A stretch of DNA of 64,000 nucleotides from Bradyrhizobium sp. AZCC 1610. GTDB taxonomy: Bacteria > Pseudomonadota > Alphaproteobacteria > Rhizobiales > Xanthobacteraceae. The translations under genes and the position numbers were made by a program. This document shows positions 19,132-28,500 of this stretch, piece after piece. Position 1 is the first letter of the stretch, and each line of letters begins with the position of its first letter. The stretch is from the NCBI RefSeq assembly GCF_036924515.1, contig NZ_JAZHRR010000001.1, forward strand, positions 4,125,001-4,189,000. Reading direction: 5' to 3'. The notes beneath the pieces are model-generated. The model ran no database searches and was not told where the DNA came from. It was given only the letters and a program-made list of their open reading frames with translations.

Positions 19132-20154
19132 ATGCTGTTTCCAACCACGATCGCAGGCTCGCTGCCGAAGCCGGAATGGCTGGCCGAGCCGAACACGCTC
19201 TGGGCCCCCTGGAAATCGAAAGGCGACGAGCTCGCCCGCGCCAAGCGCGACGCCACCATGCTGGCGGTGAAGCTGCAGGAGGATGCCGGCGTCGACATCG
19301 TCACCGAGGGCGAACAGGCCCGCCAGCATTTCGTCCATGGTTTTCTGGAGAAGGTCGAGGGCATCGATTTCGCCCACAAGGTCGAGATGGGCATCCGGAA
19401 AGACCGCTACAAGGCGATGGTGCCGCAAGTGATCGCGCCGCTGACGCTGAAGGGCCGCGTCCATGCCGATGAAGCCCGCGTCGCCCGCACCCACACCACC
19501 CGCAAGCTGAAATTCACCCTGCCCGGCCCGATGACCATCGCCGACACCGTCGCCGACAAATATTACGGCGACAAGGTCAAGATGGCGTTCGCCTTTGCGG
19601 AACTGCTCAACAACGAGGCCAAGGCGCTGCAGGCCGACGGCGTCGATGTGATCCAGTTCGACGAACCTGCCTTCAACGTCTTCATGGACGAGGTCTCCGA
19701 CTGGGGCATCAAGGCGCTGGAGCGCGCCGCCGAAGGCCTGACCTGCACCACCGCCGTCCACATCTGCTACGGCTACGGCATCAAGGCCAATACCGACTGG
19801 AAGCAGACGCTGGGCAGCGAGTGGCGGCAATACGAGGATATTTTCCCGGCGATCGCCAAAAGCCCGATCCAGCAGGTCGCGATCGAGTGCCGCAATTCAA
19901 AGGTGCCGCTGGATCTGCTGGCGCTGCTCCCGGGCAAGGTCGTCCAGGCCGGCGTGATCGATGTTGCCAGCGATTCGGTGGAGACCGCCGAGGATGTCGT
20001 GAAGGTGATCGAGGCAGTGTCGAAATTCGTGCCGCTTAGCAACATCGTCGCGACCACCAATTGCGGCATGGCGCCGATGCGGCGGGATATCGCGGAGGCG
20101 AAGCTGGCGGCGCTGGGTGCGGGGGCGAAGCTGGCAAGGCAGAAGTTGGGTTGA
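19132..20154 (+). CDS. MetE C-terminal-like methyltransferase (cobalamin-independent methionine synthase family)
   Basis: 340 residues, corresponding to only the C-terminal catalytic half of MetE. Starts LFPTTIAGSLPKPEWL; zinc-ligand motifs VHICYGYG (His, Cys) near residues 205-212 and TNCGMAPM (Cys) near 315, and QFDEPAF near 180. Such short proteins exist in many bacteria and may use a methyl donor other than methyl-tetrahydropteroyltriglutamate. ATG 19132 follows GGGAGG; an upstream in-frame ATG lacks a site. Followed by a large palindromic repeat. Confidence 0.88.
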   Translation: MLFPTTIAGSLPKPEWLAEPNTLWAPWKSKGDELARAKRDATMLAVKLQEDAGVDIVTEGEQARQHFVHGFLEKVEGIDFAHKVEMGIRKDRYKAMVPQVIAPLTLKGRVHADEARVARTHTTRKLKFTLPGPMTIADTVADKYYGDKVKMAFAFAELLNNEAKALQADGVDVIQFDEPAFNVFMDEVSDWGIKALERAAEGLTCTTAVHICYGYGIKANTDWKQTLGSEWRQYEDIFPAIAKSPIQQVAIECRNSKVPLDLLALLPGKVVQAGVIDVASDSVETAEDVVKVIEAVSKFVPLSNIVATTNCGMAPMRRDIAEAKLAALGAGAKLARQKLG

Positions 20155-20163
20155 TGTTTCCGT

Positions 20164-20272
20164 CCCCTCTCCCGCTTGCGGGGGAGGGTTAGGGTGGGGG
20201 CTCTCTCCACGGGCGCGAATCGCGGAGAGAGCCCCCACTCCAGCTCTCCCCCGCAAGCGGGAGAGAGAGCAG
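20164..20272. repeat. Large inverted repeat (BIME-like, possible terminator)
   Basis: cctctcccgcttgcggggga ... tcccccgcaagcgggagag, with a second inner arm pair gggggctctctcc/ggagagagccccc. The RNA would fold into a long hairpin just downstream of the methyltransferase stop and just beyond the convergent gene at 20301. It may end both transcripts, although it has no T tract. Confidence 0.7.
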
Positions 20273-20300
20273 ACCGCGCAAGCGGCGCCACCTTCGCTAG

Positions 20301-20918
20301 CTAGCTACACGCGCTTGGATGCAGCACTGGGCGATATCCGGCATTCAACGCGCGCAGCGTTGACGGCGGCGTCAAGAGTTGAGAGTTGGCGATGGTGCAC
20401 TCTGCTTCGCTGTAACCAGCCATCGACCATTGCAGCGCCCTGCCCTGCACGATCAGAAAACTCTCCTCGCGCGCCTGCACCATCGCGCCATCGGGCAATT
20501 GCTCCACCTGCATCGGCAGCGGATGCAGTCGCTTCCTGCCGCGGTCCAGCCGCTCACCATGCAGCACCTTGTCAATCTCGCGCGCGCGAACGCCCCTCAC
20601 GCCATTGCCCTCCTCCCACGCCGCGCGGAAACGATTGGCGTCGTCGCGGCGGCAGAAAAAGCACGGGCGATGGCCAGCCGCGAATGCGGTGGCCTCGTCG
20701 AGAAAGAACAGCTCGGTCCAGCTCCGCCCGCCCATCACCTTGCGCCGCCAGCCCCTGAACTCACAGACGCAAGTGATCCACGCCGGGCTCGACCAGCGCT
20801 TCCTGAGCAGCGTCTTCGTCGCGGGATCGTGGATGATGCCGCGGTTGCCCGTGAACAGGCCGCGATGCGGGGTGGCGATGATGTCGCCGGTGGGTGTGAC
20901 GCGGTTTTGAAGGGGCAT
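20301..20918 (-). CDS. Conserved hypothetical protein with Ada-like zinc-knuckle motif
   Basis: 205 residues, no enzyme family recognised. The N-terminal third reads GLFTGNRGIIHD and WITCVCEFRGWRR. GHRPCFFCRRDDANRF near residues 80-95 resembles the RPC-x2-C metal-binding loop of Ada, and the earlier CVC could provide the other thiolates of a four-Cys zinc site. The remainder has basic segments (LDRGRKRLHPLPMQVEQLPDG). It could be a nucleic-acid-binding or repair-related protein, but that is speculative. It lies just upstream of gpt on the opposite side of a REP palindrome. Confidence 0.65.
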   Translation of the reverse strand: MPLQNRVTPTGDIIATPHRGLFTGNRGIIHDPATKTLLRKRWSSPAWITCVCEFRGWRRKVMGGRSWTELFFLDEATAFAAGHRPCFFCRRDDANRFRAAWEEGNGVRGVRAREIDKVLHGERLDRGRKRLHPLPMQVEQLPDGAMVQAREESFLIVQGRALQWSMAGYSEAECTIANSQLLTPPSTLRALNAGYRPVLHPSACS

Positions 20919-20929
20919 TTTCGGCTACC

Positions 20930-20969
20930 GTCATTCCGGGGCGATGCGCAGCATCGAACCCGGAATGAC
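20930..20969. repeat. REP palindrome
   Basis: gtcattccgggg-cgatgc-gca-gcatcg-aacccggaatgac, a near-perfect hairpin between the hypothetical gene and gpt. Confidence 0.7.
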
Positions 20970-20989
20970 GAACACATCAACCCGCCCCG

Positions 20990-21499
20990 TCACGGACGGA
21001 TCGGCGGCTGGAACGACAGCGCAGTATCCCAGGGAAAGTGGATCCAGGTATCCTGCGACACTTCGGTAATGAACGTGTCAACCAGCGGCTTGCCCTGCGG
21101 CTTGGCATAGACGGCTGCAAAATGCGCGTCCGGCATCATCGAGCGCACCAGCCGCCCGGTCTTGCCGGTGTCGACGAGATCGTCGACGATCAACAGCCCC
21201 TTGCCGGTGCCGCCGCCGAGTCTTGCCACTTCGGCCGAAACGCCCTTAAGAGCCTGCAGGTCGCCCTGCCTGGTGTGGTCGTAGCTGGCAATGCAGACGG
21301 TATCGATGATGCGAATGCCGAGTTCGCGCGCCACGATGGCCGCCGGCACCAGCCCACCGCGGGTAATCGCGATGATGGCATGAAACGGCCCGACCTCGTT
21401 GAGCCGCCAGGTCAGCGCCCGGCAATCCCGGTGAAACTGGTCCCAGGAGACCGGAAAGGCCTTCTCCGGCGGCGGGGTGGCTTTTTCGCGCTCCGTCAC
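20990..21499 (-). CDS. gpt: Xanthine-guanine phosphoribosyltransferase
   Basis: Salvages xanthine and guanine with PRPP to form XMP/GMP. 169 residues. The type I PRTase fold shows [23 protein letters not shown] (PPi loop) and the PRPP motif [13 protein letters not shown] near residues 105-117, with a C-terminal hood ending [19 protein letters not shown] prefer the GTG at 21499 (TEREKATP follows) because GGAG lies 7 bases before it; a TTG six codons upstream would add LWSAF. Confidence 0.93.
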   Translation of the reverse strand: MTEREKATPPPEKAFPVSWDQFHRDCRALTWRLNEVGPFHAIIAITRGGLVPAAIVARELGIRIIDTVCIASYDHTRQGDLQALKGVSAEVARLGGGTGKGLLIVDDLVDTGKTGRLVRSMMPDAHFAAVYAKPQGKPLVDTFITEVSQDTWIHFPWDTALSFQPPIRP

Positions 21500-21521
21500 G
21501 AACGCGCTCCAGAGCAAGCGG

Positions 21522-22004
21522 TCACTTTTGTTCTCCTGACAATAGTATCTTTGCTATCTCGCTTGTTCCTGTCCATCCCATCCGTTCGTAGAGCGGCTTT
21601 CCCATGCGTGTCGCGTGAAGTATGCAAAAGGACACACCGCGCTTCCGGAGTTCGGCCTCTCCCAATTCCATCAGCATGCTTCCCAGTCCCCGCCGCCGGT
21701 GCGAAGGCTCGGTGAAGACGTTGAGGACATAGCCGCGCTTGTCCTCCAGCGGATGCGACGGATGTGGCGGCCAATTGATAACCATCAATCCGATGCCAGC
21801 AACCGACGCGCCCGCGTCCTCTACGATATAGCCGAAGTAGCTTCCATCCTTCAGACGCGGTTCGGCCCAAACCCTGAAAGCCGCCGTCATGGCCTTCAGG
21901 ACGTCCTCGGTTCTGCCCGGCGCATTCGATTCGCGAAACATTGCCTCGCGATGTCGGCAGACCAGATCCAGATCCCGCGGTGTGATGGGCCTCGTTGTCG
22001 CCAT
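21522..22004 (-). CDS. GNAT family N-acetyltransferase
   Basis: 160 residues with the GNAT core: a central beta-strand [18 protein letters not shown], the acetyl-CoA pyrophosphate loop [25 protein letters not shown] near residues 105-129, and the C-terminal strand pair ending in PLYERMGW. Acceptor substrate unknown. Located between gpt and the CinA-like gene on the same strand with short gaps. Confidence 0.9.
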   Translation of the reverse strand: MATTRPITPRDLDLVCRHREAMFRESNAPGRTEDVLKAMTAAFRVWAEPRLKDGSYFGYIVEDAGASVAGIGLMVINWPPHPSHPLEDKRGYVLNVFTEPSHRRRGLGSMLMELGEAELRKRGVSFCILHATRMGKPLYERMGWTGTSEIAKILLSGEQK

Positions 22005-22018
22005 CGTCGAGACAGCCT

Positions 22019-22756
22019 CTACCGTACTGTGTTGAGCCCCGCCAGCATCTCCTTCACCGCAGTCATCGCGGCGGTGAGCTTTTCCGGATCGCGCGAGCGG
22101 ACGACGAGGTTGGTGTTCGGCTTCTTGTCATCGTCCATGAACGGATAGCTGCCGATGATGGTGTCGGGATGGGCGATAGCGATCTCGCGCAGCGGCCCGC
22201 CGATGTCCCCTTCCCGCGCATTGGCGCGGACCGAGTCCGACAGCATCCGCACGCCCGACTTCAGCTTGGGCGCGACGATGTCCATCATCGCCTGCATGAT
22301 CGAGGGGATGCCGGCCATCACGATGACATTGCCGAGCTTGAAGCCGGGCGCCAGGATGGTCGCGCTCTGGATCAGTTCGGCGCCGTCGGGGACGCGTGCC
22401 ATGCGCAGCCGCGCCTCGTTCAGATCCTGCTCGCTCCAGCGCTCGCGGAAGCGCGCCACCACCTCGGGGTGATGGTCGATGCCGACACCAAATGCCTTGG
22501 CGACGCTGTCGGCGGTAATGTCGTCATGGGTCGGCCCGATGCCGCCGGTGGTAAAGACGTAGGTATAGCGATTCCGCAGTGCATTAAGAGCATCGACAAT
22601 GTCGGCCTCGTCGTCGGCGACGACGCGGACCTCCTTGAGGTCGATTCCAATATTGGTCAGGTACTCGGCGATGAAGCCGATGTTCTTGTCCTTGGTCCGG
22701 CCGGACAGGATCTCGTCGCCAATGACCAGAATACCCGCCGTGACGATCTCGCTCAT
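22019..22756 (-). CDS. CinA N-terminal / competence-damage-inducible protein A, MoaB/Mog-like domain
   Basis: 245 residues: only the molybdopterin-binding-fold half (COG1058) of CinA, without the nicotinamide-mononucleotide amidohydrolase half. AGILVIGDEILSGRTKDKN at the N-terminus and TTGGIGPTHDDITADSVAKAFG near residues 65-85 are the family signatures. COG1058-type proteins have been linked to ADP-ribose/NAD metabolite hydrolysis. The ATG at 22756 follows GGGGAG; the upstream frame extension has no such site. Confidence 0.9.
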   Translation of the reverse strand: MSEIVTAGILVIGDEILSGRTKDKNIGFIAEYLTNIGIDLKEVRVVADDEADIVDALNALRNRYTYVFTTGGIGPTHDDITADSVAKAFGVGIDHHPEVVARFRERWSEQDLNEARLRMARVPDGAELIQSATILAPGFKLGNVIVMAGIPSIMQAMMDIVAPKLKSGVRMLSDSVRANAREGDIGGPLREIAIAHPDTIIGSYPFMDDDKKPNTNLVVRSRDPEKLTAAMTAVKEMLAGLNTVR

Positions 22757-22975
22757 GACTTCTCCCCACCTGTCCCGTACCTTGCGCAAGCAACGCATTG
22801 AAGTCACGGGGGTTTGCTGCCGAAATAAGCACCCGGCAGCCTTTTTTTAGGGCAGCGCGGCAAGCTACCCACACGAAATGCCGCAAGCCAATGCATATCG
22901 CGCTGGCCCGAGCCTTGCTACCATCCCGTGAAGTCATGCACTGTGCCGCATGGCTTCGAGAGATAGTCAGGATTT

Positions 22976-24394
22976 ATGGCCGTTGCCTTCGACGAAATGA
23001 ACGGGCCCGGCGGCGATCTCCGCCAGGCCTATCGGGAGCTCTCCCGCTGGCTGAAGGAGACGCCTCCGGATGCCCTGGAATATCGCCGGCAGGAGGCGGA
23101 ACTGCTGTTCCGCCGGATCGGCATCACCTTCGCCGTTTATGGCGACGCCGAAGCCCAGGAGCGGCTGATACCCTTCGACGTGATCCCGCGGATCATATCG
23201 GCGAAGGAATGGACGGTGCTGGAAAAGGGCCTGAAGCAGCGGGTCCGCGCGCTCAACATGTTCCTGCGCGACATCTATCACGGCCGCGACATCCTGCGCG
23301 CCAACATCATTCCCGACGACCTGATCTTCCAGAACCCGGTGTTCCGCCCGGAAATGAACGGCCAGAGCGTGCCGCACGATGTCTACGTCCACATCGCCGG
23401 GATCGACATCGTCCGGGTCGACGCCGACAATTTCATCGTGCTGGAGGACAATGCGCGGACGCCGTCCGGCGTCTCCTACATGCTGGAAAACCGCGAAATC
23501 ATGATGCGGCTGTTTCCGGACCTGTTCGCCCGCCACCGCGTCGCGCCGGTGGAACGATATCCCGACGAATTGCTGTCGGCGTTGCGCTCGGTGGCGCCGC
23601 TCTCCGCCTCGGCGGAGCCGACGGTCGCGCTGATGACGCCCGGCGTCTACAATTCCGCCTATTACGAACACTCGTTTTTGGCCGACAAGCTCGGAATCGA
23701 GCTGGTCGAGGGCCGCGACCTCATCGTCAAGAACGATGAGGTGTTCATGCGCACCACCGAGGGCCTCAAGCGCGTCGACGTGATCTACCGCCGCGTCGAC
23801 GACGATTTCCTCGACCCCCTCACCTTCCGCCCGGATTCGGCGCTTGGCGTGCCCGGGCTGATGTCCGCCTATGCCGCCGGCAACATCACGCTGGCGAACG
23901 CGGTCGGCACCGGGATTGCCGACGACAAGGCGATCTACTCCTACATGCCTGAGGTCGTGAAATTCTATCTCGGCGAAGAGCCGATCCTGAAGAACGTGCC
24001 GACCTGGCGCTGCCGCGAGCCGAAGGACCTGGCCTACGTGCTCGACAATCTGAGCGACCTGGTCGTGAAGGAAGTCCACGGCTCTGGCGGCTACGGCATG
24101 CTGATCGGCCCCGCCGCGACCAAAGCGACGATCGAGGCGTTCCGCGACAAGCTCAAGCGCGAGCCCGAAGGCTTCATCGCCCAGCCGACGCTGGCACTCT
24201 CGACCTGCCCGACCTGCACCGCCTCCGGCCTGGCGCCGCGCCATGTCGATCTCAGGCCGTTCGTGCTGACGGGCAGCAAGCACGTCACCATCGTGCCCGG
24301 TGGGTTGACGCGGGTGGCGCTGAAGGAAGGCTCGCTGGTGGTCAATTCGAGCCAGGGCGGCGGCACCAAGGACACCTGGATACTGGACGAATAG
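22976..24394 (+). CDS. Circularly permuted ATP-grasp protein (DUF404/DUF407)
   Basis: 472 residues of the type-2 circularly permuted ATP-grasp family (CP_ATPgrasp_1), predicted to form peptide or amide bonds with ATP. Typical blocks: RQAYRELSRWLKE, FGVYGD-like ITFAVYGDAEAQERLIPFDVIPR, LILEDN-like FIVLEDNARTPSGVSYMLENR, RTTEGLKRVDVIYRRVDDDFLDP and KEVHGSGGYGMLIGP. Start ATG 22976 follows AGGA. It is 16 bases upstream of the alpha-E gene and belongs to the conserved ATP-grasp / alpha-E / transglutaminase / Anbu neighbourhood known from proteobacteria, whose product is still unknown. Confidence 0.94.
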   Translation: MAVAFDEMNGPGGDLRQAYRELSRWLKETPPDALEYRRQEAELLFRRIGITFAVYGDAEAQERLIPFDVIPRIISAKEWTVLEKGLKQRVRALNMFLRDIYHGRDILRANIIPDDLIFQNPVFRPEMNGQSVPHDVYVHIAGIDIVRVDADNFIVLEDNARTPSGVSYMLENREIMMRLFPDLFARHRVAPVERYPDELLSALRSVAPLSASAEPTVALMTPGVYNSAYYEHSFLADKLGIELVEGRDLIVKNDEVFMRTTEGLKRVDVIYRRVDDDFLDPLTFRPDSALGVPGLMSAYAAGNITLANAVGTGIADDKAIYSYMPEVVKFYLGEEPILKNVPTWRCREPKDLAYVLDNLSDLVVKEVHGSGGYGMLIGPAATKATIEAFRDKLKREPEGFIAQPTLALSTCPTCTASGLAPRHVDLRPFVLTGSKHVTIVPGGLTRVALKEGSLVVNSSQGGGTKDTWILDE

Positions 24395-24410
24395 AGAGCG
24401 AAATTTCCGT

Positions 24411-25355
24411 ATGCTGTCGCGCACCGCCGAAAACCTGTACTGGCTGGCCCGCTATGTCGAGCGCGCCGAATACATCGCGCGCACCATCGACGCGACCTTG
24501 CGCGTTACCGCGCTTCCCGCCGCCTATATCGGCAAGACCAATGAGTGGGAATCGGCGCTGCTGACCGCCGGCGTCAGCGCGAGCTTCTACGAAGCCTATC
24601 AGGAAGCCAACGAACAGAACGTCGTCGAGTATCTGGCGTTTTCGCCGTCCAATCCTTCGTCGATCAAGAACTGCATCGAGGCAGCCCGGCTCAATTCGCG
24701 CTCGGTACGAACGGCGCTGACCAGTGAGATGTGGGACACCATCAACTCGGCCTGGATCGAACTCGGGGAACTCTGGGGCAAAGGCACATCGAGCCGCGAG
24801 GAACTGGCGAGGTTTCTCCGTTTCGTGCAGGAGACCTCGCTGCGGTTCGACGGTTCGGCTTATCGGACCATGCTTCGCAACGACGCCTACTGGTTCTCGC
24901 GGCTCGGGCTGCACCTGGAGCGCGCCGACAACACCGCCCGCATTCTCGATGTGAAGTATCACGTGCTGCTGCCTGAAGAGGAACATGTCGGCGGCCCGCT
25001 GGACTACTACCAGTGGACCTCGATCCTGCGCTCGGTGTCGGCGCTGACGGCCTATCACTGGGTCTATCGCGAGACCTTAAAACCGTGGCTGATCGCCGAC
25101 CTGCTGATCCTCAACGACACGCTGCCGCGCTCGCTGGCGAGCTGCTACAGCAATCTGGTGCGCAACCTCGACCAGATCGGCGTCGCCTATGGCCGCCAGG
25201 GCGCCTCGCAGCGCCACGCCCGCGGCGTCCGCAACCGGCTTGAACACAGCCATATGGACGATATCTTCCAGCACGGCGTGCATGAGTTCATTCAGGAATT
25301 CATTTCGGATAACGCGCGGCTCGGTGAGATCATCACCAGGCAGTATTTGATTTAG
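24411..25355 (+). CDS. Alpha-E domain protein (DUF403)
   Basis: 314 residues, nearly all helical. Starts MLSRTAENLYWLARYVERAEYIARTIDATLRV, the family hallmark; FLRFVQETSLRFDGSAYRTMLRNDAYWFSRLGLHLERADNTARILDVKYH is the repeated E/R-containing helix pair. Biochemical role unestablished; always found beside the circularly permuted ATP-grasp protein, as here (16-base gap), and often fused to it. Confidence 0.94.
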   Translation: MLSRTAENLYWLARYVERAEYIARTIDATLRVTALPAAYIGKTNEWESALLTAGVSASFYEAYQEANEQNVVEYLAFSPSNPSSIKNCIEAARLNSRSVRTALTSEMWDTINSAWIELGELWGKGTSSREELARFLRFVQETSLRFDGSAYRTMLRNDAYWFSRLGLHLERADNTARILDVKYHVLLPEEEHVGGPLDYYQWTSILRSVSALTAYHWVYRETLKPWLIADLLILNDTLPRSLASCYSNLVRNLDQIGVAYGRQGASQRHARGVRNRLEHSHMDDIFQHGVHEFIQEFISDNARLGEIITRQYLI

Positions 25356-25385
25356 AGATTTTGGATGCGCGCAACAAAAACTCCG

Positions 25386-25531
25386 TCATGGCCGGGCAAA
25401 AGCGCGGAGCGCGTCTTTTTTGGTAGTTGTCCCGGCCATCCACGTCTTGCTATGCCACCTGAGTAAGAAAAACGTGGATGCCCGGCACATCTAGCGCGAA
25501 GAAGCGCTTCGCGCTACTGGCCGGGCACAAC
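25386..25531. repeat. REP-like repeats between alpha-E and transglutaminase genes
   Basis: Two tandem palindromic units built on gtcatggccgggc / gcccggccat and tgcccggc ... ggccgggca, with an inner gcgcgaagaagcgcttcgcgc hairpin. They separate genes that normally form one operon. Confidence 0.6.
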
Positions 25532-25551
25532 GATCCGAACCGGGTTGAGTC

Positions 25552-26394
25552 ATGCGCCTGCGAATTGCCCATACCACGAGCTATCGCTACGAGCCGCCGG
25601 CTTCGGGCGTAATCCAGATTCTGCGGATGACGCCCAGCAGCCATGACGGGCAATATGTCGCCGAGTGGCAGATCGACGTCTCAACCGACTCCCGCCTCGA
25701 CATGCATCAGGATGCGTTCGGCAATGTCACGCATGTGCTCACGCACGGGCCGATCGCCGACCTGACCATCCGTGTCGAGGGCCTGATCGAGACCCACGAC
25801 ACCGGTGGCGTGCTGCGCGGCACCGACGAGCGATTCCCCGCGAGCCTGTTCCTGCGCCAGACCGCGCTCACCGAAGTCAATCCGGCGATGGCGACGTTTG
25901 CCCGCGAGCTGCGCTCGGAATCCGACGGCGACGTGCTTGGCTTCCTGCATGCGCTGATGGTGCAGATCAACGAACACATGACCTTCGACGAGGACCCCAC
26001 CAATTCAGGCACGTCGGCGGCGGAAGCCTTTGCGCTCAAGCGCGGCGTCTGCCAGGACTACGCCCACATCTTCATCGCCTGCGCCCGCTCCGGCGGCGTG
26101 CCGGCACGCTTCGTCTCCGGACACTTCCTGCGCTCCGACGGCACCATCCACCAGCAGGCCGGCCACGCCTGGGCTGAAGCCTTCGTGGCTGACCTGGGCT
26201 GGGTCGGCTTCGATGCCGCCAACGGCCTCTGCACCACCGACGCCCATGCCCGCGTCGCCATCGGGCTCGACTACCTCGGCGCCGCCCCGGTGCGCGGCAC
26301 CCGCTATGGCGGCGGGACGGAGACATTGGCGGTCGCGGTCAAGGTCGAACACGCCGGGCGGCCGGGTCAGTGGCAGAGCCAGTCGCAGTCGTAG
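25552..26394 (+). CDS. Transglutaminase-like cysteine protease family protein
   Basis: 280 residues. N-terminal beta domain (LRIAHTTSYRYEPPASGVIQILRMTP) followed by the transglutaminase core: catalytic Cys in KRGVCQDYAHIFIACAR (near residue 165), His in GHAWAEAFVADLGWVGFDAANG (near 204) and the Asp in the same block. It could hydrolyse or rearrange peptide bonds made by the neighbouring ATP-grasp protein. The C-terminus ends in a Q/S-rich tail. Third gene of the ATP-grasp/alpha-E set. Confidence 0.94.
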   Translation: MRLRIAHTTSYRYEPPASGVIQILRMTPSSHDGQYVAEWQIDVSTDSRLDMHQDAFGNVTHVLTHGPIADLTIRVEGLIETHDTGGVLRGTDERFPASLFLRQTALTEVNPAMATFARELRSESDGDVLGFLHALMVQINEHMTFDEDPTNSGTSAAEAFALKRGVCQDYAHIFIACARSGGVPARFVSGHFLRSDGTIHQQAGHAWAEAFVADLGWVGFDAANGLCTTDAHARVAIGLDYLGAAPVRGTRYGGGTETLAVAVKVEHAGRPGQWQSQSQS

Positions 26395-26440
26395 CTGAAA
26401 AAAGACGCGTCGCGTGCAACGACATCAGGCGTCTACGCCG

Positions 26441-27391
26441 TCAGTGCTTTGAGCGCCTGATTTGCTGCTTCGCAGTGTGGTGCACGCACTCAATGAAGCG
26501 TTTTGCCACGGGACTAAGCGTGCGGTTCTTCAGTGTCACGATTCCCACTGGCCGCAACTGAACAGGCAGCTTGATCGGGAGGACCCTGAGAAGCCGATCG
26601 TGATGCGCCCCACGTAACACCGACATCGGAAGTGTTGTCACGTATTGCCCGGTGGAAGCCAACCGACAGCAGAGATGGATCGAAAGCGTCGTTACGAAAG
26701 CGCGCGGCATCTTGAGGCTGCCGGCGCGAAACCATTCGGCAGCCAAAATACCTGCGATGGTATCTGCGGGCGGCAGGACCCAGCGCTCTTCGGCGAGTTC
26801 GGCGAGTGTAAGCCGGCGCGAGCGCGCCCATTTGCTATGGCGGCCGGCGACCACGACCACTGGGTCGTCGTATGCCGTTTCGACATCAAGATCGCCCTCA
26901 TCGAACGGCGTTGGTATGCGTCCTAACAGGAGATCGATGCTACGCTCGCGCAAATCGCGATAATGCTGTGCATTCATGACCGCTTGTGCAACGTAGAGCC
27001 GGACGTGCGGCTGCTCGCGCGAGAAGTTCTCGATCACCGCCGGCAAGAAACCCGCAGCAATGCTCTCCGTGCTGGCGATACGCAATTCGCCAACAGTCGG
27101 GTCGGCGAGAAAAGCCAACTCGTCTACCCCTCTCTTCAACTCGTCGAAGATCGCGCGGCCACGCGCAACGAGTGCGCGGCCGTAAATCGTCGGCTCGATG
27201 CCGTTGCGTCCACGGTCGAGCAAACGAAGCCCCAGCGCATGCTCAACGTCGGATATCGCTTTCGATACCGCAGGCTGCGAGATGGCCAGTTCGCCTGCAG
27301 CCTTCGCCATGCTGCCGTGCTGCACTACGGCGAGCAAAATATGCAGGTCGCGCAGCTTCAGGCGCCTTCCAACGCGGTCAACCCACTGCAT
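26441..27391 (-). CDS. LysR family transcriptional regulator
   Basis: 316 residues. N-terminal winged helix-turn-helix RLKLRDLHILLAVVQHGSMAKAAGELAISQPAVSKAISDVEHALG (about residues 9-53), then a periplasmic-binding-protein-like effector domain with PTVGELRIASTESIAAGFLP. Divergent from the Bug-type binding-protein gene with a 113-base gap, the standard arrangement for a LysR activator of the adjacent operon. Effector unknown. Confidence 0.93.
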   Translation of the reverse strand: MQWVDRVGRRLKLRDLHILLAVVQHGSMAKAAGELAISQPAVSKAISDVEHALGLRLLDRGRNGIEPTIYGRALVARGRAIFDELKRGVDELAFLADPTVGELRIASTESIAAGFLPAVIENFSREQPHVRLYVAQAVMNAQHYRDLRERSIDLLLGRIPTPFDEGDLDVETAYDDPVVVVAGRHSKWARSRRLTLAELAEERWVLPPADTIAGILAAEWFRAGSLKMPRAFVTTLSIHLCCRLASTGQYVTTLPMSVLRGAHHDRLLRVLPIKLPVQLRPVGIVTLKNRTLSPVAKRFIECVHHTAKQQIRRSKH

Positions 27392-27504
27392 GGCACGGAC
27401 CTTATCAAAATGGTTATGCCATCGTCATATATCAGAACTGGACCGTTATGTCTGCCCGACGCAGGATCGCGGCAATCGTCGCTCAGGATGGCCGGAGGTG
27501 ATCG

Positions 27505-28500
27505 ATGACCGCATCAATTCCCTTGAGAAGCCTCATGGCTGCCGTGGCAACCGTCGCCGTGATCAGCCTGGCCTTCGGCACGGGCGCCGCCGCGCAGGAT
27601 TATCCGTCGAGATCCGTGAAGATCGTGGTGCCGTTTCCACCCGGAGGACCGCTGGATTTCACCGCACGAATGCTGGCCGACAGACTCGCCTCAAGCCTCA
27701 AGCGGGCTTTCGTGGTGGAAAACCGTCCCGGCGCTTCCGGCAACATCGGGGCCGATGCGGTGGCCAAGGCGGAGCCGGATGGCTACACGCTGCTGTTCGC
27801 TCTCGATACGCCGCTCACAGTCAGTCCGACGCTCTATCCGAAACTCCCATTCGATCCGGTCAGGGATTTCGAGCCGATCTCTGTCGCGGCAAGTTTTTCG
27901 ATGTCGCTCGTCGTGCATCCTTCCGTTCCCGTGACATCGGTCCGGGAGTTCGTCACCTATGCAAAAAATCTGGATCGGCCACTGCTTTACGGCAGCGGCG
28001 GCGGAAGCGGCAATCCCGGCCATCTGACGATGGAATACTTTCGAATGAAGGCGGGATTTGAAGGCCTGCACGTCCCCTACAAGGGCAACGCCGAGGTCGT
28101 GATGGGTCTCGTCGGTGGGCAGGTTCAGGCAGGCTTCCTTGCAACCCCCGGCGTCCTGCCGCTGGCGCGCGAAGGCCGGCTGAAGGCACTTGCTCTATCC
28201 AGTCTGGAACGCGCCCTGTACGCGCCAGAGATCGGCACCATCACTGAAAACGGTTACGCCGGCTTCGAGGTCGGGTTCTACCAGGTGATGCTGTCGCCAA
28301 AGGGCGTTCCGGAATCCATTCGCGCGCTGCTGGAGCGGGAGGTGCGTCAGGCTTTGCAATTGCCTGAGCTGCAGACCCGCCTTCGCGCACAGGCATTGGA
28401 GCCGATCGCAAGCACCGGCGCTGAAGCCAGAGTTTTGCTCAAATCGGCTTCCGAGCGATGGCAGACCGTCATCAAGACATCAAACATCCGGCCGGAATGA
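27505..28500 (+). CDS. Bug-type tripartite tricarboxylate transporter substrate-binding protein
   Basis: 331 residues. Signal peptide to about residue 32 (AFGTGAAAQD), then the Bug family start YPSRSVKIVVPFPPGGPLDFTARMLADRL, FVVENRPGASGNIGADAVAKAEPDGYTLLF and HVPYKGNAEVVMGLVGGQVQAGF. Binds a small carboxylate or similar ligand in the periplasm. No TctA/TctB membrane partners are nearby, so it is an orphan receptor. The ATG of the following metallo-hydrolase overlaps its stop (ATGA). Confidence 0.93.
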   Translation: MTASIPLRSLMAAVATVAVISLAFGTGAAAQDYPSRSVKIVVPFPPGGPLDFTARMLADRLASSLKRAFVVENRPGASGNIGADAVAKAEPDGYTLLFALDTPLTVSPTLYPKLPFDPVRDFEPISVAASFSMSLVVHPSVPVTSVREFVTYAKNLDRPLLYGSGGGSGNPGHLTMEYFRMKAGFEGLHVPYKGNAEVVMGLVGGQVQAGFLATPGVLPLAREGRLKALALSSLERALYAPEIGTITENGYAGFEVGFYQVMLSPKGVPESIRALLEREVRQALQLPELQTRLRAQALEPIASTGAEARVLLKSASERWQTVIKTSNIRPE

